Positions 1-11,826 of a DNA stretch of 64,000 bases are shown here, in pieces. Each line of letters opens with the position of its first letter. Position 1 is the first letter of the stretch. Source of the stretch: Burhinus oedicnemus (taxonomy: Eukaryota > Chordata > Aves > Charadriiformes > Burhinidae); assembly GCA_008921705.1 (NCBI GenBank), contig VFFE01007789.1, forward strand, positions 1,536,195-1,600,194, read 5' to 3'. A program made the translations under genes and the position numbers. The notes beneath the pieces were generated by a model. It searched no databases, had not been told where the DNA came from, and saw only the letters and a program-made list of their open reading frames with translations.

Positions 1-3000
1 ACAAAATGTGTCAGCCAGATTCTCAAGATTTTCTTCATTTCCCTAGACATTCTGCAGCATGGCTATTTTTGCTGGGGCATGTTAAAAATAATGTTCTATA
101 TGGCCTCAAACAGGAATGATCTAGTTGAAGCCTCAAATTAATTCTTTGGAGGATATTACTTGTCCTTATTTTGAGTCATACTCTCATTGCATAATTTATG
201 AGAACCAGCTATCTGGAGAAAATAGTGAGATGTAGAAGCTGTAACAGATAGGAAAAATTCAGTAGCAGAAGTCTTTTCAAATGGGCAAGCTATAGGGTAT
301 GCAAGCCTAATGATACCTTAGCTTTCTTATTTGATATGTATATATTTTTTAGACAGAGATGAGTCTGCAAGAGGTGAAGCAAAGCATGACAGAAGGCCTG
401 TAATGAGTCTGCCAGTAGGAAAATTCTTCAGTTCCAGTGCCAATCTCTTGCACATGCCCCACTAATAGACAAATCATTGAAGAAGGTGCAGAAAACATCC
501 TTGAGGCTGAAGTCAGCCCAAGGCTGCCCCTCTTCACCATGACTGTGAGTGCCATCACTTGTGGGCTGTAGAAGCATGGTTAGCCAACCTTGCTCTTTGC
601 TCCTCCAGATCTTGCATTCCTTCTTGAAGTGGTGTCAATGTGAAACAAGAGACGTAAAAGAGCTTTACCCTCTCTGGCTTAGAATGGTGTTCAACAGGTG
701 TCTCCTACATCCTGCATCTGATTCCTTGGGCACCATGCTAAAGGGACATTGCTCCCTCACCACCTCTGACCAAGCTGCTCATACAAGAAGGAATAGCTTC
801 AGGCATGGTGCTTGATTTCCCGGATGGCTTGTGTCTGCCTGCCATTTGCATATGCCTTAAATAAAATCTGTTTTCTTTTCAGGGGGGCCCATATATACCA
901 TAGCTTATACAACCATATAAGCATGAATGTTAGACCTACAGTTTTCAAATGGCTATATCAGATTCTTTACTATTTTATTTAATAGAAAATGTTTTGCCAT
1001 CTGAACCGTATCAAAGTTTCACAGCACATGTTTAGCAACTTAAACAGTCAAACAGGACATGAAATGCTTGTGTAATCTTAAGGGGTTTGGTATCCTAAGT
1101 TAGCTGAGTCATAACAGGTGTGGAGAGGTCAGACCAGTAGGGCCATTAAATCAAACTTAAATCATCAGGTTTCCCTGAATACACAGAAAACAACATAATA
1201 TTTTAAATCATGGACCTGGGCCTAAATAAATGTACTTTTCTTTTTCTGCATGAGTTGAATCTGCAGCTGACTAGCTTGCCACAGAAGCCAAGACAGGGTG
1301 GGAGAAGTTGGCGTATTGTAGCTCTCCCACCCACACTGCATCTCATCTCTGCCCTAAAATTGTCCTCTCAGAATAGTCTGGCACCTCACACAATCAGGGA
1401 TTGTGACGTGAAGAAGGACATATATAATCCATTTTATTATCAGCGTATTTTTTCCCTGTTCTTCAGATTTTGCATCCATGCACAGCTGTGTTTTAGAAGT
1501 CCTGGCACTGCACCGGATCGACTGCTTTCATGGGTGTTGCTTTGTGTCTCCTTGGTCTTTGGAGGAATGTAAGTAGATCAGTCAAGAATAGGTGAAAGGA
1601 GGTAAATAATAAGAGCTTTCCACACACAGATAGTTGGTCACGTCCATTCAAAGATCCACCATCTGATAATTACTGAGGAAATGGATTTGTTAGAACAGGG
1701 AAACTGATTTCTGTGGTGCTATGATCCTGAAGCATTTTCAAACCAGTTTTATTCCATTAAAGCAATTAAGCATTTGAAGCTGTAACAGATGACTGAAACC
1801 AGTCCTTAAAATTGTGGCTTTAAAATCACTGCTTACTAAGTGGAACATCATATAACTGCTTGGCAAGGATGGATAAAATATGCGGAATGTGCTACATGCA
1901 TTCTCAAAAATAAAGAGTTAAAACCCCTACTTTCAGTTAAGTAGAAAAATACTGGTTTAGTACTTAAGTTGAAAAACTTTCTAATTAGTTAACCCATGGA
2001 AGTGCTCTGCACTGAGACTACAGAAATAACATAACACTTCTGAAAATGAACAGAACACACAAATTGACGTGAATATATCCTACAGCATACAGTAAGTATT
2101 ACAAAAAAACTAGTGACAGCTGCTACACTGAATCATGTTCTGCTATAGTTTTGCTTTGAAAGTAATGAGCACCCATAGCTTTTAGTGCCTTTGCCTTTAA
2201 AGCTGCAGACTCACTACTCACATTACAATTACTTCTGCCGTATACCTGTGAGGGCTGAGAGACTGTAAGAAACCCTTGGTTAGCATATATCCTTTCGTTC
2301 TATGGTGCACTTCAGTTGCATTTAGAGTCAGTATCAGTCATCAAGCATTTAGAAACTATACAAACAAAAAGCACATTTTTGGATGTATTTCTGTGAATAC
2401 CTCACTGAGCTGTGAGGGTTTATTTACAGAGTTGCTCAGCAGCTTCACTTTCCATTGACTTCAGTTGTTGGCTCTTTGGGTCCTTAGTTTACAATGGGAG
2501 GAGTGATGGAAAAGAGAGTATGTACACTATTTCAAGAGCTATACTGCTAGATTTTTGTAATGTTTAGATCCAATCAGAACAGGCGTTTCAGTTCATTTTG
2601 AAACATTTCACTTTAAAAGACTGCTATATTTACTTAGTAAAAGCAAAGAAAATTATAAGCTGAGCCAGTTCTGTGTCCAGCATCCACTGAAATTTATTGG
2701 GATTTGGCTGTCTAATTCCCCTAAACTTTACTGAAAATACCGGCTTTGTGTGCAGCTATGGAAAAACTGAAGTCATTACTATTATCCATGCCATCATCTT
2801 AACACACAATTAAAATAAAGAAGGCAGGCCAAATGCCACAAAATTGCTCAGAAAAGAGGGTAGGTCCCCATCCAGGGAGCTTACATGGTTGGGAGTAATG
2901 TAAGGAAAAAATAAAGTCAGGTCCTAAGGAAGATGAGAGTATTTGAGCATCATCTGAACCATTTGCACCAGAATGAAATACAGAAAATACCAAACAGTTT

Positions 3001-3673
3001 GATTTTGGGGATTAGCCTGTAATAGGGCCTATTTTGTAATGATCATCTATATGAACTTTTGCAACATTACAACTGATTATCAGCCACACTGATACTTTAT
3101 GACCAAAATCTTATACACACAAATAGTTCCACTGTTGTCAATAGGATCATTATTCATGCATGTATCTAAAAATCTTATCATTTACTTTTGCATTTCTCTC
3201 TCAACAACTTTTATTTTTACCATAGTGTCATCAAAATGATTTCATCCTAAATGAAACAGAAAAAAATTCTAATAGATACGTTAAAAAGTATTTTTTCCCA
3301 TCCTTCAAATTTTTCTAAACTCTGAGAATACAGATACTTAGGAATAGTCTGGACATCCTTAGGGTCAGAAACTTCATATTAGAAGTAAGCCTTAGAAAGT
3401 GATGTGTTTTTTTTTTCTGAAATAAAACACCAGAGTTAGTCAATGTTCCGTGAGTGTTTTGAGGACATGTAAGAGTGAACACAATCATAAATGCCACAGT
3501 GGAAACAGGAAACATGAAATACATAAGAGTTTACAGGAGCTGAATTTAATTTATTTTTTTTTAGGCGGAGAGACTGTACTCAAAAGCCTGGGTCAAACTG
3601 GAATACTTCGGATTCCACTCTCTGTTTTGTGAATTAACATTGCCTAGTTAGTATCAACTTTAGCCTTTTTGGA
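1..3673. other. Unannotated AT-rich intergenic or intronic DNA
   Basis: I see no recognisable gene, RNA or transposon here. Open frames are short (at most 120 codons), overlap one another on both strands and resemble no family I know. The stretch contains ordinary T-rich runs, for example around 3408-3418 and 3550-3563. It could be an intron or a gene desert; the sequence alone does not decide. Confidence 0.6.
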
Positions 3674-4458
3674 TAAACATCAACAAATCCAAGTGAAGGG
3701 TCCTGCACGTGGGTTGGGACAACCCCCAGTATCAATACAGGCTGGGGGATAAAGGGATTGAGAGCAGCCCTGCCAAGAAGAACTTGGGGGTACCAGTGGA
3801 TGAAAAGCTGGACATAAGCTGACAATGTATGCTTGCAGCCTAGAAAGCCAACCATATCCTGGGCTGCATCCAAAGAAGTGTGGCCAGTAGGTCGAGGGAG
3901 GTGCTTCTACTCCTCTACTCTGCTCTTGTGAGACCCCACCTGAAATACTGCATCCAGCTCTGGAGCCCTCAGCACAGGAAAGACATGGACCTGTTGGAGC
4001 AGGTCCAGAGTAGGGCCACAAAAATGATCAGAGGGCTGGAACACATCTCCTATGAGGACAGGCTGAGAGTTAGGGTTGTTCAACCTGGAGAAGGCTCCAG
4101 GAAGGCCTCATTGCAGCCTTCCAGTACTTAAAGGAGGCCTACAGGAAAGATGGGAACAAACTTTTTAGCAGGGCTTGATGTGATAGGACAAGGGGTAATG
4201 GCTTTAAACTGAAAGAGGGAAGATTTAGACTAGCTATAAGGAAGAAATTCCTCGCAATGAGGGTGGTGATGAGCTGGAACAGATTGCCCAGGGAAGCTGT
4301 GGAGGCCCTGTCCCTGGAAGTGTTCAAGGCCAGGTTGGATGGGGCTCTGAGCAACCTGATCTCGTTGAAGATGTCCCTGCTCTTTGCCGGGGAGGTTGGA
4401 CTAGATGACCTCTAAAGGTCCCTTCCAACCCAAGCTATTATATGATTCCATGATCTAT
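3674..4458 (+). mobile_element. CR1 non-LTR retrotransposon, 5'-truncated 3' portion
   Basis: This is the 3' part of a CR1 LINE in sense orientation. It begins inside ORF2, downstream of the reverse transcriptase core, at the stretch corresponding to the CKVLH region. It runs through the conserved [12 protein letters not shown] block (near 3910-3960) and the [19 protein letters not shown] block (3988-4045). It ends in the CR1 3' UTR signature, GGTTGGACTAGATGACCTC followed by CTTCCAACCC and an imperfect copy of the terminal ATTCTATG-type 8-mer (TATGATTCCATGATC). Relative to related copies a short deletion after 4095 removes part of the [11 protein letters not shown] region, and a stop interrupts the frame near 3819. 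It is non-functional. Truncation at the 5' end is the usual outcome of CR1 retrotransposition. Confidence 0.95.
3680..4345 (+). pseudogene. CR1 ORF2 C-terminal remnant
   Basis: This is the decayed C-terminal end of the CR1 ORF2 polyprotein (endonuclease plus reverse transcriptase). Only the region beyond the RT active site remains. The longest clean piece is the frame at 3880-4131, which reads [20 protein letters not shown] and then an [23 protein letters not shown] block, a hallmark of CR1-family proteins. The frame is broken upstream by a stop and downstream by the deletion near 4095. No catalytic residues are present, so no enzymatic activity is possible. It lies entirely inside the CR1 element and has no link to host genes. 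Confidence 0.85.
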
Positions 4459-5320
4459 CCCCACGCCCAGCGCTAGAACTATCAGGAACATATTTTACAT
4501 GAGTGAGAAAGAGGCCCCAAATTATGTTGCTACTAATTTCAAGACATTCATGTATTCTTTTAAACTGGCTGTCACAGTAGGGAATCTTTTGCTGCTATTG
4601 AAAATATGTGTATGATAATGCAATATTTTACTGTCAGATGTGAAGATTAAATAAAATGGATGCAGCAAGGTAATGGTGAGATGCTTGGCAATATTTATGA
4701 TCCCTAAATTGTACAGCCCTGATCTTTTAGACCTTACTCAGCAGAAATTCTGAACTTGTGCTTTTCATAATGTGCTTCATAGGAATAATAGGTTTTGCAC
4801 TTGAAGTCATTTCGAGATTTGTTTACGTACAAGAAAGCCTCCTACATCCCAGACTCATGCTGAATCATCTAGAGTCTAAATGATCTCCAAAATTACTCTT
4901 CATTTGATACTTTAAACCAAGGCATAGCAATTTATAGGTTAAGGGTTTCCCAGGGTACATAAGCACAGGAAGGCAATTGTCTAACTCTGCCATAAAAGAC
5001 TTATAGGACCTGTTACAAACATCTGCTAAGGTAGTTTGGATGAACTGTTGTTCTCTGAAGTCCCTTGAGTTCATTCAATCCAGAACATGAATTATTTGGA
5101 GTCTTAAATGCCTATTATTTCCGTATTTGTTCAAAATATATGTTTTAAGGAAAAGCAAAGAAAAAAAATGAGTCATTTATTTACAAAACATTCATTAATT
5201 TGCTTTCACCTTTTTTTTTGACAATTCAACTTTTAAGTTTAATGGCTATAAAATGTCCATTTCCCAAGTGTGAAATCGTAATAATTACCTAAGAGTACCT
5301 TCATCTAAACTTGACCACTT
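4459..5320. other. Unannotated AT-rich stretch
   Basis: No gene or transposon is recognised between the first CR1 copy and the left arm of the inverted repeat. Open frames are short and unlike known proteins. A-rich and T-rich runs occur near 5160 and 5212. Confidence 0.5.
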
Positions 5321-5377
5321 TTCACAGGCCCAGTTGCAGAATTATGTGAAAATTTTCTGTGGTATAAGATAATTATT
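5321..5377 (+). repeat. Left arm of a 1.4-kb-spaced inverted repeat
   Basis: This 57-base segment (starting TTCACAGGCCCAGTTGCAG) recurs as its reverse complement at 6713-6768. By hand alignment the arms differ at about five positions including one single-base gap, roughly 90% identity. Similarity fades outside, with weaker resemblance for some 20-25 bases on the inner side. The arms could be terminal inverted repeats of a small DNA transposon, or two copies of one element inserted in opposite directions. I do not recognise a named family. Confidence 0.8.
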
Positions 5378-6712
5378 ACGATTTATAGTTTTGTTCATTT
5401 GGGATAGGGACAAAGTTTGCACTTGAGAGTTGGAAACATAGCATAGAAGAAAAGAATATCATTTTCATGGAGTATCATAAAGATTGCTTTTGATTTAACA
5501 TCTTCTGCTTGCATTCACTTTTATTGAACCACGCAAACATTACACCTGTCTGCTATTCAGTCACAGAAGTGAGGCTTTCTGTAGGGATGGGACACTCAGT
5601 TACCTTTTTTGAAAGTTCTGATTCAAAATTTGTTTTTAGCTCCAAACATGACACAGAATAAATGAAATACTGTAGCTATGATTCAACCAGGACCCATAAG
5701 ATAACAACATGACAGAAAGTGGGCATTTATTAAGAAATAGAGTTAATGTGCTGGTTACTGAATCATTAATTTAAAGTAAGCACAGGCTGGTGTTTGTACC
5801 AACTGGAAAAGCAGACCTTTTTTGGACTAATCTCATCCCATCCATTTAAAAAAAAGATAGATAATATTCTGAATGTTAAGGCAGATTTCAAGGCAGATTG
5901 CAAATTTCATCTATTTTCACTAGTGGATTTGAAAGACTTGATGCATACCTAGTTTCGATGCAGCCTACCATCAATACTTCAGTTAACACACTTCAAGAAA
6001 GAGCTGGCACTGAAGAAACCTTTCTCTCCTGACAGGTCTTGTACTGATTAGAATGGAGCAGTATCTGTGCTACTCTGCTCCTGGATGCCTAAATGCCTCA
6101 GGATCTCTTTTGATAAAGGCAATTTGGGCATACCATGGATTTTTTTCAAAAAGAATGTAGGCTGCAGGACAAGTACAAAGAGCTCAGAGGTCACTACTGC
6201 AGGTCCAATAATTCCTGTACTCTGGGCATTTTCAGATAATTTTTAGGATGATTTTTAGACTGTGGAGGACTGCCTTGGGCATATTCTTGTGGGAACTCAT
6301 AGTCTGTTTATTGGTGCAAATTTAACTCATGAAACAAGATAACTCTGTTTATTGTGAGAAGGGATTATGGTGAGAACTCTTCTGCTTCTGCTGTTATAAT
6401 TACTTGTTTCTCTCTATTCCAGGAATAGGGTATACATCCAAACTTCTTTCTCAAAATTACTTCCTGAGCCCATGATGCTTCTCATATGGAAGCAACAGAG
6501 TACTCCATCACCCATCTGGCACAGTAACTCTAACACATCCACATGCAGAAACACAGTACCCACACAGAGAATCTAGAAAAAAAAAAGAGAACCTTTTGTC
6601 CCAGGTTAACACTACACGGGGTAAACCTTCCCCTAATGCTCTGTGTTAATAGGTAGCATCTACTTTTACAGTACAATTTAATTCTGTAAAAAATGTAATA
6701 CTAAAAGTCATA
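5378..6712. other. Interior between inverted arms, no coding content
   Basis: About 1.3 kb of AT-rich DNA lies between the two arms. No transposase-like open frame is present on either strand. If the arms bound a mobile element, it is a non-autonomous or eroded one. Confidence 0.5.
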
Positions 6713-6768
6713 AATAATTATTTAATACCACAGAAATTTTTCACATAATTCTGCAACTGACCTGTGAA
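6713..6768 (-). repeat. Right arm of the inverted repeat
   Basis: This is the reverse-complement partner of 5321-5377. On the minus strand it reads TTCACAGGTCAGTTGCAGAA and continues with the same ATTATGTG and TTTCTGTGGTAT blocks as the left arm. Main differences are C to T plus a one-base gap near the outer end and three substitutions further in. Confidence 0.8.
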
Positions 6769-9700
6769 GGCCAGTTGTGTTTTGATAAAAACTAAAATCG
6801 CTGCTTTGTGAAGGGAAATAGTAGATCCAAACCAGCAATATTTCTAGTGAAAACGCTAGGCACTTTCTTCTAGATTCACTGAAGAAATTATAAAAGTTGG
6901 TTATGGGCATAAAATGGCAGCTTTTCTAGCCCAGCCTGAAACAAATATGCTTGGCCCTCTGTGCACCACTCTTAAATCTTCATTTTCACTAGGACAGCGT
7001 TAGCTCATTGCCTAACTTTAGCCCCCAACATCCCCTTTACTCCAGTTGAGATTGAGACTCTATCTGAGACCAGTGTGAATCACAGAAACTCCTTCCTGCA
7101 TGAAATCCCCAGTGCTAGCTGCCTAGTATGCAACACAGATTCATATGCCCTTGTAGGCTACATGCCAGCACTACTGCTAGCCTTAAGCTTAAGATCTCTG
7201 GTCAGCCAGAAATGACCAAAAGGAAAAGCCAAGGAGTTATGACTAAGCCTGCATTAGGAACATCTTTTTCACCCATACCTAACCCCATAGCATCAGTCCT
7301 TAGTGACTCTGTGTGTCAACCCACATCCATTACCACTTTAAAACTCATTAGCTACAACACAGTGTTGCTAATTCAAAACTTAATTCTTAGTTCCCGTATC
7401 AAGTGAAATTCTGACCCATAGTTGTTATCCTGTATTTATCCGTAAACCAGTTACTCTGTCTGCCATGAGATGCAGTTTCAGCACTGGCTCAAATCCACCT
7501 CCAGTGGCTTTCTGAGTCTTTCGCAATACTAGTTAGGTCGTTGTTCTCCCGAGTCATTAACCATTGCATTAAACATAAACTAGACTGGATCCAGTCAAGA
7601 GGTCCTTGCCTGATTTATCTATGTGGAAAACTTTTCTCTTGTATGGAGTTATAGTTCTGCAGCACTCAACGTGTCTGGACCCTAATTTCAACCCAGCAAT
7701 AAACCGATTTTCGTCTAATCTGAAATTCTTGGCAACTAGAAGAAGCTAATTAGGGTGTTTCTGTTGGCACTAGTTCTTTTTCTGTGAGGATGAAACATGT
7801 TTCAATTGTATGTAGTTCAAGCTTCTTAAACACCGCCAGCTAAAACACAAATTTGAACCTAACTGAGCATCCTCTCTGGGCAATGCAACTAATTTTAAGG
7901 CCAACATTTTGACACTATTAAAACTACGAAAGCAGCTTCATATGGAGGTGCTTATTGTCTCTTGTCTGTCTTAAACTTAACCCTAATGCTAATGTTAGAT
8001 TTAATCTGAATCACAGGCCAGCAACTGCTACCGCTACAGACAGGATAAACTCACTGGGTCCTAAATGAAAGCTATAACCCCATTCTGGAAAAAAAACCCC
8101 TCATCTATCTTTGAGGCCCCTGTCAGTCCAAACACTGACCCTGATTTGATCACTAGACCTAACCTGAAGCTTTTTTTTCACTAGTCCTCTACAGGACATA
8201 AGCTAGAACCAGCCCTATAATTGTCTATTTCCAAATCCATACCATAGCCTTAGTTTATAATCTCCTGTCATGTGAATCCAAAACCTCAGCAAAATCTCAC
8301 CCACATTCATTGGACAATGTGCGTTAAACATACTTACCCTTGGCGCCTCATTAAAGCAGCTGAATAAATTGATTCAAATCAAAAGAATTATTTGTTTTGA
8401 AGAATCTGCCTTTCAGACCCAAAATCATAAACAACTTGAGTAGAGGAAGCAAAAGAAAATTGGCATTTGTCTTACTAGTTCCCCTTGCCCTAGCAAGTTT
8501 CCACCTCTGACTGAAAGACAGGGCTCGTCCAGCTGGAATAAAGCTCTGCCTGTGCATCTCAGCCTGCTGAGACTTCACCGTCAGTCAGCTGACAACGCGC
8601 TCATTGCTTTTGCTGGCTAAGCCAGCACTGGGAATTGTTCGGATTTGCCTTTGAGCCTTAGGCAGCACAGCCTTACAAAGAATGAGCAATACCAGTCGGT
8701 CAGGGTCAAATAGGTAACTGCTCAGCAATTATGCTTGCTATGGTGACTTTCTGACTTCAGGTGATTTCTCACTGGAATTTTTTCTCCCACTCCTGGCAAT
8801 TTGGCTAGTGCTAAACAGACCAGCTGAGAGATACATGGCTGTATTTTTTTTTTAATATAAAAACAACTTCTTCACTCTTTATACAAAGTAAAAATCCAAG
8901 TCAAAAAAGGTCAAGTGAATCATTAAACAGGAGAACCACAAAATATTGTTACTGCTAAAAGTACATATCCTAGCATATGCAGTGACATTTTGCATGTTTA
9001 ACAAGAAGCTTTTAGGTATAAGATCTTCCGGACAGCTGCACTCACTAAAGTAGAAGCAGCTTCAGGCAAGTATACAAGCACTTTGAATCGTAACATCACC
9101 TGAGTTCAAGAAAGAAAAAATAATTTAAATAGTAACAGCCAAGCCAAGTCAATTTTAAACATGGTGAATGGGGGAAGCAAAGCTGTATGAATTGGACTAC
9201 TATATTGGCCAGGAAGGGATAATGCAAGGCCTGGCAGAAACTACAACAGCGTTTAAGTGACCTTAACTACTGCCAGCTGCCCATAACCCTAAGGATCCAT
9301 TTGGGCATCTCAAGGTACAGATACATTTTTCTCTTTCTCTGTTACTCTAGGAAAATTTCTGGTTAATGACTGCCTCCTGAATAGTTGCACTGTCATGGGA
9401 AACCCCAGAACTGATGGCATTACAGGTTTCAGGGATGCCAGAACAGAAATGTCTAGACAGGGAAGGTATCAGTACCCTATTTGGTCAATACATGGGACCT
9501 GTGACCTTTTCATAGGTCGGATTGTTGCTCTCTGCATCTGATGCTCAGCTGGTTTTTTTGAGGCATAGCGTGGTTTCACTTGTGGTAAGGCAAGACCTGG
9601 GTATTTGTGCCATATTTCCTTTGCTGTAGTTCCCTTTCTTTCATTTGTAACGACTCCAGCCATTGACTCAAAAAATAATAATAATTTTACAGAGATAGTT

Positions 9701-10506
9701 TTACACACACCAGGTTCAGACTGTTCCAATAAAAAGTGGTGAAATGGTTTATTACAATAGCAATGCTAAGTTTACTTTAACCTAGTATCATTACTGAAAA
9801 ATGCATAAGGACAAATTTCAGTACTATTTCTAACCATCCAACAGAAAGGTGGTAGGGAGCACAAACCTGAAAGTTAACTAAGACTTGGTAGCACTTTATG
9901 TCATTATGGACAGCCAATCTATTTAGTGGGGAGTGTCCTTTTTGGTATCTCTTTCATCTTGGAAGTGGAAACACTTCCCATTGGGATCAAAGGAGAAATG
10001 TTACTGGCATTCACTATATGTACCTAACATCAGCAGAGCTTCAGGGTTTAATTAGATGAAGAATTTTGTCCACATGAAAAAGTCATCCAAACTATGGTGT
10101 GTGTCACGATTGTTTGAACTCTCTCAACAGTTTCCCCGGACATTGCTGAGATCAGTAGCCAAAGCCAAACGCTCAGACAAATACCGGATGCCAGGTGCTT
10201 GGTGTCTCTGGACTTAGACAGTCCAACAGTATTCACTCATACAGGGCTACTTGTCAGTTTGTGGTTTCTACTCAAGAAGGTCACAGGTTTTAGCTTGCAT
10301 TAGGCAATACACATGTGAGCTGCTCTTAATAAATAACTTCCATTTGGAAAACTGCCATCATAAAGCTCAGTTACCTCAGTTTCTCCTTTCTATTGAAAAT
10401 AAGACTTACAGGATAGGACGATCCCTCCAGGGTGACTATTAAGCCAAACTCCAAGCAATGGTTTCTCTCATGCAATAGTCAGTTCACAGTAACTATTGTG
10501 ACAGAC
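6769..10506. other. Unannotated stretch with one protein-like short frame
   Basis: No gene is recognised. The T-rich run at 8847-8857 is simple sequence. A minus-strand frame at 9469-9660 has a codon pattern that looks somewhat protein-like; it is treated as a finding rather than a gene. The rest is AT-rich DNA without recognised repeats. Confidence 0.5.
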
Positions 10507-11040
10507 TGTTATGGTTTGAGAAACCCACAACAATTTATTGTCATTTAGACAATTATTCTATCACCTGATGACCCCTCCCCACCCAGGAATAGGAATCGGA
10601 AAAAACAAGGAAACCCAAGGGTTGAAATACAAACAGATTTAATACAATAAGACTAGATAATTAACATTAATAGCAACACTAAAGAACCAGTATTGATCCC
10701 AATACCAATATAAAATATGCAAGGGTTGTAGCCAGCCAATTCTATCAATAGGAAGCTGTGCACTCCCAGCAGTGGACAGCAAATGTTGGACACTCTGAGC
10801 ACTACGGCTTCAGGAGGAAGGGAAGGCTTCAGGGGTCTGGCACCAGGGCAAAAAGTTCTCAGGATGACAGCCATCAAGGAAGGGAGAACTTTGCAGCAAA
10901 CTTTTTAATTTATATTGAATATATTTCATGGTATGAAATAATCCTGTTGGCCAGCTTGGGTCAAGGGCTCAGGTCTCACTCCTCTTCATCCCTGTACCAG
11001 GCTAACTCAAAAACACTGAGACCTTGAAACCCACATACCA
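10507..11040 (-). mobile_element. Solo LTR, ERVL-like endogenous retrovirus
   Basis: Read on the minus strand, the segment ends with ATTAAATCTGTTTGTATTTC, then a CAACCCTTGGGTTTCC block, a GATTCCTATTCCTGGGTGGG block and a final GTGGGTTTCTCAAACCATAACA-type terminus. These match, from memory, the 3' part of ERVL-type LTRs widespread in birds. An ATTAAA polyadenylation-type hexamer lies at 10638-10643 (complement). On the plus strand the left edge is TGTTATGGTTTGAG and the right edge is about ACATACCA, consistent with TG...CA ends. No primer-binding site, polypurine tract or internal gag/pol sequence is visible on either side, so it looks like a solo LTR left by recombination. I could not find a convincing 5-bp target duplication, so the boundaries, especially the right one, are approximate. 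Confidence 0.75.
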
Positions 11041-11810
11041 TAGTTGGCTATAATGTAAATATTTTCACAAATTCAGACACCAGAGTCTTCTAAAAATGCA
11101 TTTTTCCCAAGCATTAGAAGATAAATTAGTCCTGTGTTACTCAAAGCAGGACACAGACCCCTTAGACAAAGGAAAGATCATCTCTCTATTGCATTGGAGC
11201 AAGCTATGTACCATGAATGCCACATCCCAGTTTTAAGAGGCAACAGATATTCTAGGTCATATTACATGCCCAAGAACACATTCATAACATTGTTCCTTTT
11301 CAAAACTCACAGAGACACTTCTGACTTATTCCAACATGTTATTAATCACCATTCTGTTATTGAAGACTTCAAAAGAGATTTTGTGTATCATGAAATTTTT
11401 TTTAAGAGAGATTATTCAAAAGCACTTATAAACTAAATAGACAACAATGAAGAGTGTTTATGTGAGGGAAGAGGTAACATGGAAGACAGTAGACTAAATG
11501 ATTTACAAAATATTAGAACAAATCACTTGAAATTTCTTTCATAACTTTTAGTTCTGAGAAAGGAAAACTGGATAAAGAGCTCTGTGAGGAAGAGCAGACA
11601 TGACAGTCCCAGATTAGGAGGAAGATGGGGAAGGAGTTATGGAAGAGCAATCAGGAAGGGAGGAAATTGTTCTCCAGGGAAAAGAGAGAGTTACAATTAG
11701 CAGAAGTAACAAAAGACATGAAGGAGAGAAAACAGTGAAAGGCAGAAATCAGTAACCCTGATATAGGCTGAAAATGAGACATGGCAAATTGGCAGAAAGC
11801 TGCCCAAAGT

Positions 11811-11826
11811 AAAAAAAAAAAAAAAA
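11811..11826 (+). repeat. Poly(A) tract, 16 A
   Basis: An uninterrupted run of 16 A. No AATAAA signal or recognisable processed pseudogene precedes it, so I treat it as simple sequence. Confidence 0.9.
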
